Shown: one piece after another, positions 23,302 through 31,541 of the stretch | Position numbering within the stretch: the stretch's first letter is position 1 | Layout of the letters: every line of letters starts with the position of its first letter | Source: an uncultured Clostridia bacterium | GTDB taxonomy: Bacteria > Bacillota > Clostridia > UBA1381 | Reading direction: 5' to 3' | Assembly: GCA_944390495.1 (NCBI GenBank) | Contig: CALXQE010000054.1 | Coordinates: forward strand, 1-40,903 | Length of the DNA: 40,903 nucleotides | Program-made: the position numbers and the translations under genes | Notes under the pieces: generated by a model | What the model was told of the DNA's origin: nothing | The model's database searches: none | The model's input: only the letters and a program-made list of their open reading frames with translations

Positions 23302-24138
23302 TTACCTCTTTAAAAGTTTTAGTAATTCCTGTCTTGCTCCGCTTATTGCACCTTTAGAAAAATCAACATCAAAACTGTCATGCTTATTAAGAATTTCAAG
23401 TAAATGTGCAATTCTTGGAAGGCGGAGATTATGCTGACGCAAAAGATCAGGATCTGAAAATATTTCATCAGGTGTTCCGCTTGAAATTAGTCCGCCATTG
23501 TGGATAACATGGACGAAATCCGAATAAATTGGTACAACATCAATATCATGTGTGGATAAAATGATTGTAGCGTGGTCATTTCTGCAAATATTTTGTAAAA
23601 GGTGCATTATTTCACTTACACCCATTGGGTCAAGCCCGGCAGTCGGTTCGTCAAGTATAATAACCTTTGGTTTCATGACAAGTACACCTGCTATTGCCAC
23701 ACGTTTTTTTTGACCGAAACTTAAAGCGTGAGTTGGTCTGTCACGCAAGGTATACATGCCAACACGTTTAAGTGCATCATATGTACGCTCTTTAACTTCT
23801 TCACGTGGAAGATTTAAGTTCATCGCACCGAAAGACACATCACTAAATACTGATGATGAAAATAATTGATCATCAGGATTTTGAAAAACTATACCTACGT
23901 TTTGGCGAAGTAACTTCAGTTCCTTTTTTGAATACCCTATATCTTTACCCATAAATTGTACTGTTCCGGAGGTAGGTTTCAATATACCGTTAAGTGTCAG
24001 AAACAGCGTTGATTTACCGGCACCGTTTGCACCAAGAAGTGTAGTTATTTTTCCTTTTTCAAATGAAATTGATATATCAGAAAGTGCAGTGGTGTCATCA
24101 TATTTGTATGATAAATTTTTAGTTTCTATTATGTTCAT
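23302..24138 (-). CDS. cbiO: Cobalt ECF transporter ATPase CbiO
   Basis: A 278-residue ABC ATPase with Walker A GANGAGKST (36-44), signature ALSFGQKKRVAIAGV (variant SFGQ rather than SGGQ) and Walker [14 protein letters not shown]. It powers the cobalt-specific CbiMNQO importer. Its start overlaps the cbiQ stop by four bases. Unlike the general ECF module at 8059-10587 with two ATPases, this one is a single ATPase that forms a homodimer, as known for CbiO. Confidence 0.95.
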   Translation of the reverse strand: MNIIETKNLSYKYDDTTALSDISISFEKGKITTLLGANGAGKSTLFLTLNGILKPTSGTVQFMGKDIGYSKKELKLLRQNVGIVFQNPDDQLFSSSVFSDVSFGAMNLNLPREEVKERTYDALKRVGMYTLRDRPTHALSFGQKKRVAIAGVLVMKPKVIILDEPTAGLDPMGVSEIMHLLQNICRNDHATIILSTHDIDVVPIYSDFVHVIHNGGLISSGTPDEIFSDPDLLRQHNLRLPRIAHLLEILNKHDSFDVDFSKGAISGARQELLKLLKR

Positions 24139-24914
24139 TTAATACCTGCCTTTAAAAATACAGTCAGAGCTGTAACCCCAAATATATAAGTTAGTCCGAA
24201 TAATATAAAAGGTTTATTATGTTTATGTTTTTCTGATAAAAGATTAATACTGCCATCGTAACCTCTTGCACTAAGGGCTGTAAATGTCTTTTCAGCCTGA
24301 TTCATCGACCGTATAAAAAGGTTTGACACAAGAAGTACTGTTGAACGGTATCCTGTCTTTAAGTTAACATATCCTAATCTTGAATCCTGGGAAAGGTGTA
24401 TTTTCTCGCAAACATCTAAAAGTACAAAAATATATCTATAAATAAGTTCTGCAATTTCTACTATAAAATCAGGTATAATACTTTTTCTAAGCAGTGAAAA
24501 AATATCATTTACAGGCGTTGTAAGTGAAAGAAAGTACATACAGCTTACAGCACCTAAACTTTTTGTAAATGTAATTGCCACAGAAAATATACTATATTTT
24601 GTAACCCCAAGAAATATTTTTCCAAGCTTTATATAAAGTATCATTTCGGATTTGTCTGTGCTTATTGATATAATAATTGCCATGCACCCGAAAATCAGAA
24701 AAAATAAAGGAACAGTCATAAGGTTAAAAACTGTTTTTATATTTGTTTTCCCTATATGAATTATAATAAACAGCATGGCAAGTATCGTAATGAAGCTTAC
24801 CAAAATGCTGTTTGATATTATGCAAATAATCATTGATGTAATAGCAAATATAACTTTTTCTGTTGGTGCTGTTTTACTTAATCTCGAATTATAGGCTAAT
24901 TTATCTATTATCAT
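24135..24914 (-). CDS. cbiQ: Cobalt ECF transporter transmembrane component CbiQ
   Basis: A 259-residue membrane protein with five or six spans. The coupling motif TALSARGYDGS lies near residue 217, and SQDSRLGYVNLKTGYR at about 175-190 is the second CbiQ-type coupling region. It joins CbiO to the substrate-specific CbiM. It overlaps cbiN by 14 bases. Confidence 0.93.
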   Translation of the reverse strand: MIIDKLAYNSRLSKTAPTEKVIFAITSMIICIISNSILVSFITILAMLFIIIHIGKTNIKTVFNLMTVPLFFLIFGCMAIIISISTDKSEMILYIKLGKIFLGVTKYSIFSVAITFTKSLGAVSCMYFLSLTTPVNDIFSLLRKSIIPDFIVEIAELIYRYIFVLLDVCEKIHLSQDSRLGYVNLKTGYRSTVLLVSNLFIRSMNQAEKTFTALSARGYDGSINLLSEKHKHNKPFILFGLTYIFGVTALTVFLKAGIK

Positions 24915-25185
24915 TTTTTTTAGATGTTACACGTCCTAAAACAAATCCTACTATACCTGCACCTAAAGCCGCTTGCACGCAAAAGAACAGCGACTCTATT
25001 TCACCTGACGGCGGTTCCCAAATAGGACTAAACCAAGGTTCATAATCTGTATCTATTTCAGTAATTGCACTTTCTGCCTCGCCGTCAGCACCGCCAAATT
25101 CGCTGTTACCTATAAACATAAGCGGTATAATAACTATAAGAACAAGGATAAGTGCAAGAATTGTATTTTTAATCCAAAGTTTCAT
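24901..25185 (-). CDS. cbiN: Cobalt transport protein CbiN
   Basis: A 94-residue protein with two membrane spans (about 8-28 and 66-86) and an outer loop. The loop carries the family signature GADGEAESAITEI followed by YEPWFSPIWEPPSGEIESLF. CbiN helps load cobalt into CbiM. The ATG follows AAGGAGG. Confidence 0.95.
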   Translation of the reverse strand: MKLWIKNTILALILVLIVIIPLMFIGNSEFGGADGEAESAITEIDTDYEPWFSPIWEPPSGEIESLFFCVQAALGAGIVGFVLGRVTSKKNDNR

Positions 25186-25199
25186 TATACTGTTCCTCC

Positions 25200-25934
25200 T
25201 TATATCACTTTAAGCTGTTGTAATTCATTCTTGCAGTTCTTTTCAAGAACACCCATAATCATTACTGATAAAATACCCTCAGCTATTGCAATAGGAAGTT
25301 GAGTTGCTGCAAAAATTCCCATAAACTTTGCAAGTGACACAAAAATATTTGTATCGGGAAACGCAAGGGCAAGCTGGAAAGACGTCACAACGTATGTAAC
25401 TAAATCGCCTATTGCCGCACCAAGAAATACTGAAACGGAAAATGGTATTTTCAATTTTCTTGAAAGTTTGTATATGCCAAATGATACAAAAGGTCCAGCG
25501 ATTGCCATTGAAAAGGTATTTGCACCAAGTGTTGTTATTCCGCCGTGGGCAAGAAGAAGTGACTGGAATAAAAGCACGATTATTCCAAGCACTGACATTA
25601 TTGAAGGACCAAACAGTATTGCACCAAGTCCTGTACCCGTGGGATGTGAACAGCTTCCCGTTACAGACGGGATTTTCAGTGATGAAAGAATGAATACAAA
25701 TGCTCCTGCAAGAGCAAGGAGTATTTTTGTTTTACTGTCTTTTGCAGTTTGTTTTTGTATACTGATTCCGCCGAGTATCAAAAATGGAATACATATAATT
25801 CCCCATATAATGCTATGGGTTATCGGTAAATACCCCTCCATGATGTGCATTGCAGATACATTTAGTGTCGGAATAACTGCAATAAGTGACAGTGCTGTTA
25901 TAAACAGCTTTGTTTTTTTGTTTGCTAATAACAT
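25200..25934 (-). CDS. cbiM: Cobalt transport protein CbiM (substrate-binding component)
   Basis: A 244-residue membrane protein. Residues 1-28 form a signal peptide ending NVSA, so the mature protein starts MHIMEGYLP, whose second-position His and free N-terminus bind cobalt in this family. The conserved [18 protein letters not shown] and [16 protein letters not shown] segments carry further metal-site His residues. The ATG at 25934 lies behind AAAGGAGAG; a longer in-frame start at 26105 would run back into the riboswitch terminator and is rejected. First gene of the tetrapyrrole operon. Confidence 0.95.
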   Translation of the reverse strand: MLLANKKTKLFITALSLIAVIPTLNVSAMHIMEGYLPITHSIIWGIICIPFLILGGISIQKQTAKDSKTKILLALAGAFVFILSSLKIPSVTGSCSHPTGTGLGAILFGPSIMSVLGIIVLLFQSLLLAHGGITTLGANTFSMAIAGPFVSFGIYKLSRKLKIPFSVSVFLGAAIGDLVTYVVTSFQLALAFPDTNIFVSLAKFMGIFAATQLPIAIAEGILSVMIMGVLEKNCKNELQQLKVI

Positions 25935-26038
25935 AAATTTCTCTCCTTTATAAGTAAAATATGTTTTAGCACAAAAGTGACCTTCAAGAACAGTCATAAA
26001 ACTTTTTGGAAATTTATAAACTTGTGATTTACGCATAC

Positions 26039-26077
26039 CAAAAAAAGCCCTAAGGATTTGATGAATCCTATGGCTTA
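26039..26077 (-). terminator. Terminator controlled by the cobalamin riboswitch
   Basis: On the minus strand AAGCC and AGGATT pair with AATCCT and GGCTT around a short internal loop and apical loop, followed by seven T residues. It lies between the aptamer and cbiM, as expected for transcription attenuation. Confidence 0.88.
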
Positions 26078-26097
26078 AAATCGGTTGATTTTGCCAT

Positions 26098-26215
26098 TGT
26101 CCCATCGCTCGTAGGCACGAATGTGCTCAATTTCGGCAGGCGATCCGACTGTAACGGTAGCGTGACTGCGGAGGATTTTCACCTCGCTTCTCCTTTTAAA
26201 AATGCAAAAGTACAT
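26098..26215 (-). promoter_or_regulatory. Cobalamin riboswitch, compact form
   Basis: The minus-strand RNA shows AGGUGAAAAUCCUCCGC, then CACGCUACCGUUACAG (a variant of the B12-box region), then UCGGAUCGCCUGCCG, matching the core of cobalamin riboswitches in order. The distance between the CCGU element and the closing CGGAUCGCCUGCC strand is only a few bases, so the usual P7-P11 arm is missing, as in the Cbl-II / AdoCbl-variant class. A hairpin GCAC/GUGC follows. The boundaries are approximate. Confidence 0.82.
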
Positions 26216-26247
26216 TTACCGAAAAAGGATATATTTATATCAATGTC

Positions 26248-26276
26248 ATTTTACCACTAAATATAACAAAAAGCAA
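26248..26276 (-). promoter_or_regulatory. Promoter of the cbi-hem operon
   Basis: On the minus strand TTGCTT (26271-26276) and TAAAAT (26248-26253) are 17 bases apart. Its -35 box is five bases from that of the divergent hemL promoter. Confidence 0.75.
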
Positions 26277-26281
26277 GAGAA

Positions 26282-26311
26282 TTGACAATACATTATAAAG
26301 GGTGATATAAT
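26282..26311 (+). promoter_or_regulatory. Promoter of hemL
   Basis: A perfect TTGACA (26282-26287) and TATAAT (26306-26311) are 18 bases apart. It lies upstream of hemL and outside the cobalamin riboswitch. Confidence 0.85.
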
Positions 26312-26340
26312 TTAAAAAAACGTAAAAAGGAAGTAAAAAG

Positions 26341-27627
26341 ATGAATACGGAAAAAAGTAAAACAGCCTTTGAAGAGGCAAAAAAATATATTCCGGGTGGT
26401 GTAAATTCACCTGTACGTGCCTTTGCAAATGTGGGTACACACCCTCTTTTTATAGCTCGTGCAAAGGGAAGTAAGATTTTTGATATAGACGGTAATGAAT
26501 ACATAGATTATGTCGGTTCATGGGGACCGATGTTTTTGGGTCATTTAAAAGATGTAGTAATAGAAGCGGTAAAAAAGGCGGCGGATAACGGAATGTCATT
26601 CGGTGCACCGTGTCTTGGTGAAACGGAACTGGCAAAAAGAATTTGCTCAATGGTTGACTCTGTTGATGTAGTCAGAATGGTAAATTCCGGTACTGAGGCA
26701 ACAATGTCTGCAATACGCCTTGCACGTGGTTTTACAGGCAGAAACATTATAGTAAAATTTGAGGGCTGTTATCATGGACACAGTGATTCGCTATTAATAA
26801 AAGCAGGTTCCGGAGCGGCAACCTTTGGAAGTGCGTCGTCAGCCGGAGTACCGGAGGACTTTGCAAAATATACACTTGTACTTCCGTATAATGATACGAA
26901 GGCCCTTGAAAATGCCTTTGAAAAATACGGAAGTGAAATAGCAGGGGTGATTATAGAGCCTGTTGCGGGAAATATGGGTGTTGTAATTCCAAAGGACGGG
27001 TATTTACAGAAAATCAGAGAACTTACAAAAAAATACGGAAGTGTATTTATTGTGGATGAAGTAATGACAGGTTTTAGGTTATCACCGTCAGGTGCGTTAG
27101 GCAGATTTGGTTTGGACGCCGATATTGTAACGTTTGGAAAAATTATCGGCGGTGGTATGCCGGTAGGTGCTTACGGCGGCAAACGTGAAATAATGGAATT
27201 TGTATCTCCAACAGGCCCCGTATATCAAGCGGGTACACTTTCCGGCAATCCTCTTGCTATGGCGGCAGGAAATGCACAGCTAAAGTATATCAGTGAAAAC
27301 CACTATATATATGAAGAAATTGAATTAAAAGGACAATATCTTGAGGAAAGTTTTAAAAAATCATCTGATAAATACGGCATTAATATACAGATAAACAGAG
27401 TCGGTTCGATGATGAGTATATTTTTTACTGATACAAAGGTGGTTGATTTTAAAACGGCATGTCTTTCTGATACGGAAAGGTTTAAGAAGTATTTTAATGA
27501 GATGTTAAAGAGGGGAATTTATCTTGCACCTTCTCAGTTTGAGTCGCTGTTTTTAAGTGATGCACACACAAAAGAAGATATTGAAAAAACAGCCACAGCT
27601 TTTGATGAGGTAATGGGTATATTGTGA
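26341..27627 (+). CDS. hemL: Glutamate-1-semialdehyde 2,1-aminomutase HemL
   Basis: A 428-residue PLP enzyme that converts glutamate-1-semialdehyde to 5-aminolevulinate. The PLP lysine is K267 in [17 protein letters not shown]. The [16 protein letters not shown] and GCYHGHSD motifs are also present. Length and motifs are normal. The ATG follows AAAAAGGAAG. It completes the C5 pathway between HemA and HemB, whose genes are in the divergent operon. It is translationally linked to the next gene (TGATG overlap). Confidence 0.96.
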   Translation: MNTEKSKTAFEEAKKYIPGGVNSPVRAFANVGTHPLFIARAKGSKIFDIDGNEYIDYVGSWGPMFLGHLKDVVIEAVKKAADNGMSFGAPCLGETELAKRICSMVDSVDVVRMVNSGTEATMSAIRLARGFTGRNIIVKFEGCYHGHSDSLLIKAGSGAATFGSASSAGVPEDFAKYTLVLPYNDTKALENAFEKYGSEIAGVIIEPVAGNMGVVIPKDGYLQKIRELTKKYGSVFIVDEVMTGFRLSPSGALGRFGLDADIVTFGKIIGGGMPVGAYGGKREIMEFVSPTGPVYQAGTLSGNPLAMAAGNAQLKYISENHYIYEEIELKGQYLEESFKKSSDKYGINIQINRVGSMMSIFFTDTKVVDFKTACLSDTERFKKYFNEMLKRGIYLAPSQFESLFLSDAHTKEDIEKTATAFDEVMGIL

Positions 27628-28520
27628 TGGATTATAAAAATTGTATGCTTTGTCCGAGAAAATGCGGAGTTGACAGAAGAAACGCAAAAGGTTTTTGCGG
27701 CATGCCGGATAAACTCTTTGCAGCAAAGGCATATCTTCATCTTTGGGAGGAACCATGTATTTCGGGAGAAACAGGTTCAGGTACTGTTTTCTTTACGGGC
27801 TGTAATTTAAGATGTGTATATTGTCAGAACAGAAAAATAGCAGAAGGCAGAGAAGGTTTTGAAATAACCTCAAAAAGACTTGGTGAAATTTTCCTTGAAC
27901 TTCAGGACAAGGGTGCAAACAATATTAACCTTGTTACACCTACTCATTATGTACCCCACATTATTTCTGCACTTGATAAAGTAAAAGACAAGCTTAAAAT
28001 TCCTGTGGTATATAACTGCGGAGGCTATGAAAGCACAGACACGCTTAAAAAACTTGAAGGATATATTGATATATATTTACCTGATTTTAAATATTGCGAT
28101 AGTCGCTTAGCAAAACGGTATTCAAATGCTGAGGATTATCCTGAGATTGTAAAATCAGCTTTAAATGAAATGGTAAGACAAACGGGTAGTTGTCAGTTTG
28201 ATAAAAACGGCATTATACAAAAAGGTGTAATAGTAAGACACCTTGTTTTGCCCGGTTTTTTGCAAAATTCTAAAGAAGTAATTGAATATTTGTATAAAAA
28301 GTACGGAAACGGTATTTTTATGAGTATAATGAATCAATATACACCGCTTGAATATGTAAAGGATTATCCTGAAATAAACCGCAAACTTACAGAAAAAGAA
28401 TACGACGAAATTATTGATTTTGCTGCTGGTATTGGAGTTGAGAATGCCTTTATTCAGGAAGGCGGTACAGTGTCAGAAAGTTTTATACCTATTTTCGACG
28501 GTGAAGGGATAATAAAATAA
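27627..28520 (+). CDS. PflX-like radical SAM protein (COG1313 type)
   Basis: A protein of about 297 residues with the radical SAM cluster C59-x3-C63-x2-C66 (TGCNLRCVYCQN). Four further cysteines at the N-terminus (6, 9, 13, 24) follow the PflX-type CMLCPRKCGVDR pattern. It resembles pyruvate-formate-lyase-activating enzymes but lacks their exact surroundings, and the true substrate of PflX-like proteins is not known. No glycyl-radical enzyme gene is nearby. The ATG overlaps the hemL stop; a GTG three bases upstream is an equivalent alternative. The link to hemL suggests cotranscription, not necessarily a shared pathway. Confidence 0.88.
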   Translation: MDYKNCMLCPRKCGVDRRNAKGFCGMPDKLFAAKAYLHLWEEPCISGETGSGTVFFTGCNLRCVYCQNRKIAEGREGFEITSKRLGEIFLELQDKGANNINLVTPTHYVPHIISALDKVKDKLKIPVVYNCGGYESTDTLKKLEGYIDIYLPDFKYCDSRLAKRYSNAEDYPEIVKSALNEMVRQTGSCQFDKNGIIQKGVIVRHLVLPGFLQNSKEVIEYLYKKYGNGIFMSIMNQYTPLEYVKDYPEINRKLTEKEYDEIIDFAAGIGVENAFIQEGGTVSESFIPIFDGEGIIK

Positions 28521-28549
28521 TTGAAATAGGTACTAAAAAGTGTTATAAT
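28521..28549 (+). promoter_or_regulatory. Promoter of the HIRAN-MATE operon
   Basis: TTGAAA (28521-28526) and a perfect TATAAT (28544-28549) are 17 bases apart, starting right at the preceding stop codon. Confidence 0.82.
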
Positions 28550-28580
28550 AGAAATATTATAAGGAATTAAAGGTGGTTCT

Positions 28581-28946
28581 ATGGAAGGTGAAATGTTTGT
28601 AACCGTTACAGGTTTTGCAAATTATTACGGGAAAAAACCTTTTAGTATAGGTAATGTTCTTATATGTGAAAAGGATCCGTCAAATAAGTATGATTCGGAA
28701 GCGATACTTGTTAGGTTACCGATAGTAGGCGTGGTTGGATATATTGCAAACAGTATTTACAGTACAGCGGGCGGTACAATGAGTGCAGGACGTATTTATG
28801 ATAAAGTAGAAGACAGATTTTATATAAGAGTTTTATTCACAACTCAAAGTAAGATTATTTGCCGTGTTGAAAGCGGAGATATAAAGGATTTTGAAATTGA
28901 AATACAAAATCAGCTAATGACAGGCGGTGACTGGTTTCAAAGATGA
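28581..28946 (+). CDS. Small HIRAN-domain-like protein
   Basis: A 121-residue protein. Residues 5-70 read as a HIRAN domain: the initial strand VTVTGFANYYG, the KDPSNKYDSEAILVRL segment (typical E-x-DNxYDxxAI pattern) and the VGVVGYIANSIY segment. HIRAN domains bind DNA ends or damaged DNA in larger helicases, but stand-alone bacterial forms are uncharacterised. The ATG follows AAGGTGG. It overlaps the MATE gene by four bases (ATGA). It has no signal peptide. Confidence 0.75.
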   Translation: MEGEMFVTVTGFANYYGKKPFSIGNVLICEKDPSNKYDSEAILVRLPIVGVVGYIANSIYSTAGGTMSAGRIYDKVEDRFYIRVLFTTQSKIICRVESGDIKDFEIEIQNQLMTGGDWFQR

Positions 28947-30274
28947 ATAGTAAAAATGATTTTTCTAAGGGCAGTATAATGTCAAATATACTGCGTTTGT
29001 CTGTTCCTATGACTCTTGCACAGCTTGTGAATGTACTATACAATATAGTAGACAGAATTTATATAGGCAGAATGGGCAGTGAACCGTCGTTGCAGCTTAC
29101 AGGACTTGGTGTGTGCTTGCCGGTTATAACAATAGTTACTGCCTTTGCTAATCTTATTGGAATGGGTGGTGCACCGTTGTTTTCTATAAAAAGAGGTGGT
29201 GGAGATGAAAAAGAATCCCAAATGATTTTAGGCAACTGTTTTACTATGCTTTGGATTTTTGGTATATTACTGACGGTTATAATATTTGCAGTTAAAGAAC
29301 CTCTTTTATTGCTTTTAGGTGCAAGCAGTAGTACACTTCCGTATGCCGATGAATATTTAACTATATATCTTATTGGAAATACCGCGGTTATGTTAAGTCT
29401 TGGACTTAACAGTTTTATAAATGCACAGGGATTTGGCGGCATAGGAATGATTACGGTAATAATCGGTGCAGGTATTAATATTTTGCTTGATCCTATCTTT
29501 ATACATAAATTCGGTATTAAAGGTGCTGCTTTGGCAACTGTTATTTCCCAAACTGTCGCTGCACTTTGGACGCTTAAATTTTTGACAGGGAAAAAAGCGG
29601 TTGTAAGACTTACATTCAAATCAATGAAATGCAGTGCAAAAAGAGTAAGGAAAATTTTGTTTCTTGGTCTTTCAGGATTTACAATGGCAGTTACAAACAG
29701 TGCTGTGCAAATTGCTTGCAATGCAAGTTTGCAAAAGTATGGTTCCGATGTGTACGTAGGTGTAATGACTATAATAAATTCGGTGCGTGAAGTTGTGACT
29801 ATGCCGGTTATGGGACTTACAAACAGTGCTCAGCCTATAATAGGTTTTAATTACGGTGCTAAAGAATATGGGAGAGTAAAAGAGGCAATTAAATATATGT
29901 CAATAATCCTTATAGGATATACAATATTTATGTGGGTAATAATTTCAATTTTCCCAAAGGCACTTATAGGTATATTTACAGCAGATGTAAATTTAATAAA
30001 TGCCGGAGTTACTTCTATGCACATATACTTTTTCGGATTTTTCCTCATGGCGATGCAGTTTTGCGGACAAACGGTGTTTACAGGTATAGGTCGTGCTAAA
30101 CAGGCTATATTCTTTTCAATATTCAGAAAAGGCATAATTGTTATACCACTTACGTTAATTTTACCTATATGGTTTGGAGTGCACGGAGTATTTCTTGCTG
30201 AACCTATTTCTAATCTTATAGGTGGTTTGGCTTGTTTTGTTACGATGTATATTACGGTTTACAGAAAGTTATAA
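28943..30274 (+). CDS. MATE-family efflux transporter
   Basis: A 443-residue membrane protein with about twelve spans in two homologous halves. The LRLSVPMTLAQLVNVLYNIVDRIYIG stretch (about 14-39, shown in part) and GLNSFINAQGFGGIG are typical of the NorM/DinF type. It probably expels cationic drugs or metabolites, driven by Na+ or H+. Its start overlaps the HIRAN gene, and the next gene starts 12 bases after its stop. The substrate cannot be predicted. Confidence 0.92.
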   Translation: MNSKNDFSKGSIMSNILRLSVPMTLAQLVNVLYNIVDRIYIGRMGSEPSLQLTGLGVCLPVITIVTAFANLIGMGGAPLFSIKRGGGDEKESQMILGNCFTMLWIFGILLTVIIFAVKEPLLLLLGASSSTLPYADEYLTIYLIGNTAVMLSLGLNSFINAQGFGGIGMITVIIGAGINILLDPIFIHKFGIKGAALATVISQTVAALWTLKFLTGKKAVVRLTFKSMKCSAKRVRKILFLGLSGFTMAVTNSAVQIACNASLQKYGSDVYVGVMTIINSVREVVTMPVMGLTNSAQPIIGFNYGAKEYGRVKEAIKYMSIILIGYTIFMWVIISIFPKALIGIFTADVNLINAGVTSMHIYFFGFFLMAMQFCGQTVFTGIGRAKQAIFFSIFRKGIIVIPLTLILPIWFGVHGVFLAEPISNLIGGLACFVTMYITVYRKL

Positions 30275-30286
30275 AGAGGTGTAATA

Positions 30287-31504
30287 TTGAAATATATTAA
30301 TAAAGTGATTTCAAAAATAATTGCCGGTATAAAGAGATTTTTTATAGGTATTGGAAGTAATATAAAAAAATGTCCTGCTAATTATATTGTTACTTTTACG
30401 GTTGTGGTGCTGGCGGGAATTGTAATAGTACCGTCGATTGTAAAATGTGCAATTAACAGGGATAAGGCTAAATGTGAAAATCATATGTATGTTATGCTTA
30501 ATCTACTTTCGGATGAACTGAATAATGAAGCGTTGTACGGAGGAAGTTATTGGCATGACCTTATAAGAAATGGTAATTATCAGAAATTAACTGCTGCATT
30601 AACGGATAAAACGGGCGGTGGTGTAGAATTTCCGTCGCATAACTATTATATTAAAACAGGCGAGAATAAACTGAGTATAATATGCAAAGAACACAATGAT
30701 ATTTCCGAAAAAACTATAAGTTTTTCTCTTATGCCTAATGTATATATAGATGTTCCGGAAAGACCAAGGATAAGTGAAAGAATAGCGTACCTAAAAGTAA
30801 CAGGTCCTGATACATACTATCAAATGGATTCGTTAGACAGCAGTAATCCATCGAAGATGGTGTTTAAAGGTATGGAGATTGATGAGGTTATAAATAATCT
30901 TAAAGTTACAGCTGTGTATTACGGAGGAACAAGTGAAGAACTTGACCGCAGCAGATATACGGTTTTTGCGGAAAAGCTTGATATGAGTCGTTCAGGACAG
31001 ACAAGACTTATCGTGAAATCTAATTCTACATCTGTTTGGGATAACAGTCTAAACACATATTTTATAATTGATGTTATAGGCAGTGATGATATTATGCCGC
31101 TTATTATAGATGGTGGAATATACGGAAAATATAAACTTGCATCTTGGGAATGGAATGACTATGTTGAAGAAGCAGCTATGGAAGATGAAGGTAAAACTTA
31201 CGGAGCGTCGATTATAAGATATAAGGATAGGTATTATTATTATCCTGACGGGCTTCGTATTGTAAACAAAAATAAAAATGATAATCCATTTAAATATGCA
31301 CTTGATACAGAGAATGAAAAAAACAAAGCATATTATATTGAATTTGACGCAAGTTCTGTTGTGATTGATGGACGTGGTGAAGATGATGTTCATAACGGAA
31401 GTATTAAAGTAGAAGATGATTTAATATATATTTGGCAGAATGTTCCGAGTAAAGAACTTGATAAGGGTTGGATAAGAGTTTATTGTGATTACGATAAATA
31501 TTAA
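30287..31504 (+). CDS. Membrane-anchored protein with bacterial Ig-like segment, function unknown
   Basis: A 405-residue protein. Residues 1-32 are basic and cytoplasmic, 33-52 form a single membrane span, and the rest should be outside. After the span, KCAINRDKAKCENHMYVML resembles the helix of pseudopilins, but the prepilin cleavage motif (G followed by a hydrophobic stretch with Glu at +5) is not present. Residues about 185-245 (MVFKGMEIDEVINNLKVTAV, then GGTSEELDRSRYTV) fit a Big_3-type bacterial Ig-like fold. The remainder is unassigned. The start is TTG 30287 behind AGAGGTG. It is last in the HIRAN-MATE operon, followed by a terminator. Confidence 0.75.
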   Translation: MKYINKVISKIIAGIKRFFIGIGSNIKKCPANYIVTFTVVVLAGIVIVPSIVKCAINRDKAKCENHMYVMLNLLSDELNNEALYGGSYWHDLIRNGNYQKLTAALTDKTGGGVEFPSHNYYIKTGENKLSIICKEHNDISEKTISFSLMPNVYIDVPERPRISERIAYLKVTGPDTYYQMDSLDSSNPSKMVFKGMEIDEVINNLKVTAVYYGGTSEELDRSRYTVFAEKLDMSRSGQTRLIVKSNSTSVWDNSLNTYFIIDVIGSDDIMPLIIDGGIYGKYKLASWEWNDYVEEAAMEDEGKTYGASIIRYKDRYYYYPDGLRIVNKNKNDNPFKYALDTENEKNKAYYIEFDASSVVIDGRGEDDVHNGSIKVEDDLIYIWQNVPSKELDKGWIRVYCDYDKY

Positions 31505-31541
31505 AAAACATCGGCAGTTTAATTACTGCCGATGTTTTTCT
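31504..31541 (+). terminator. Bidirectional terminator
   Basis: AAAACATCGGCAGT pairs with ACTGCCGATGTTTT around TTAATT, flanked by A- and T-runs. It separates the HIRAN-MATE operon from the convergent RNase H gene. Confidence 0.92.

Noticed and set aside
25468..25953. Plus-strand open frame of 161 codons opposite cbiM
   Set aside because: cbiM has signal peptide, metal-site motifs and operon context; the antisense frame has none of these.
25935..26105. N-terminal extension of CbiM by 57 residues
   Set aside because: It runs into the riboswitch terminator and precedes the AAAGGAGAG site; the ATG at 25934 gives a proper signal peptide.
26098..26215. Cobalt/nickel-sensing (NiCo) riboswitch upstream of cbiM
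   Set aside because: The conserved strands AGGUGAAAAUCC and CGCCUGCC fit cobalamin riboswitches, not the four-way junction of the NiCo motif.
29059..29721. Minus-strand open frame of 220 codons opposite the MATE gene
   Set aside because: It mirrors the hydrophobic composition of the MATE gene in another frame and has no start signals.
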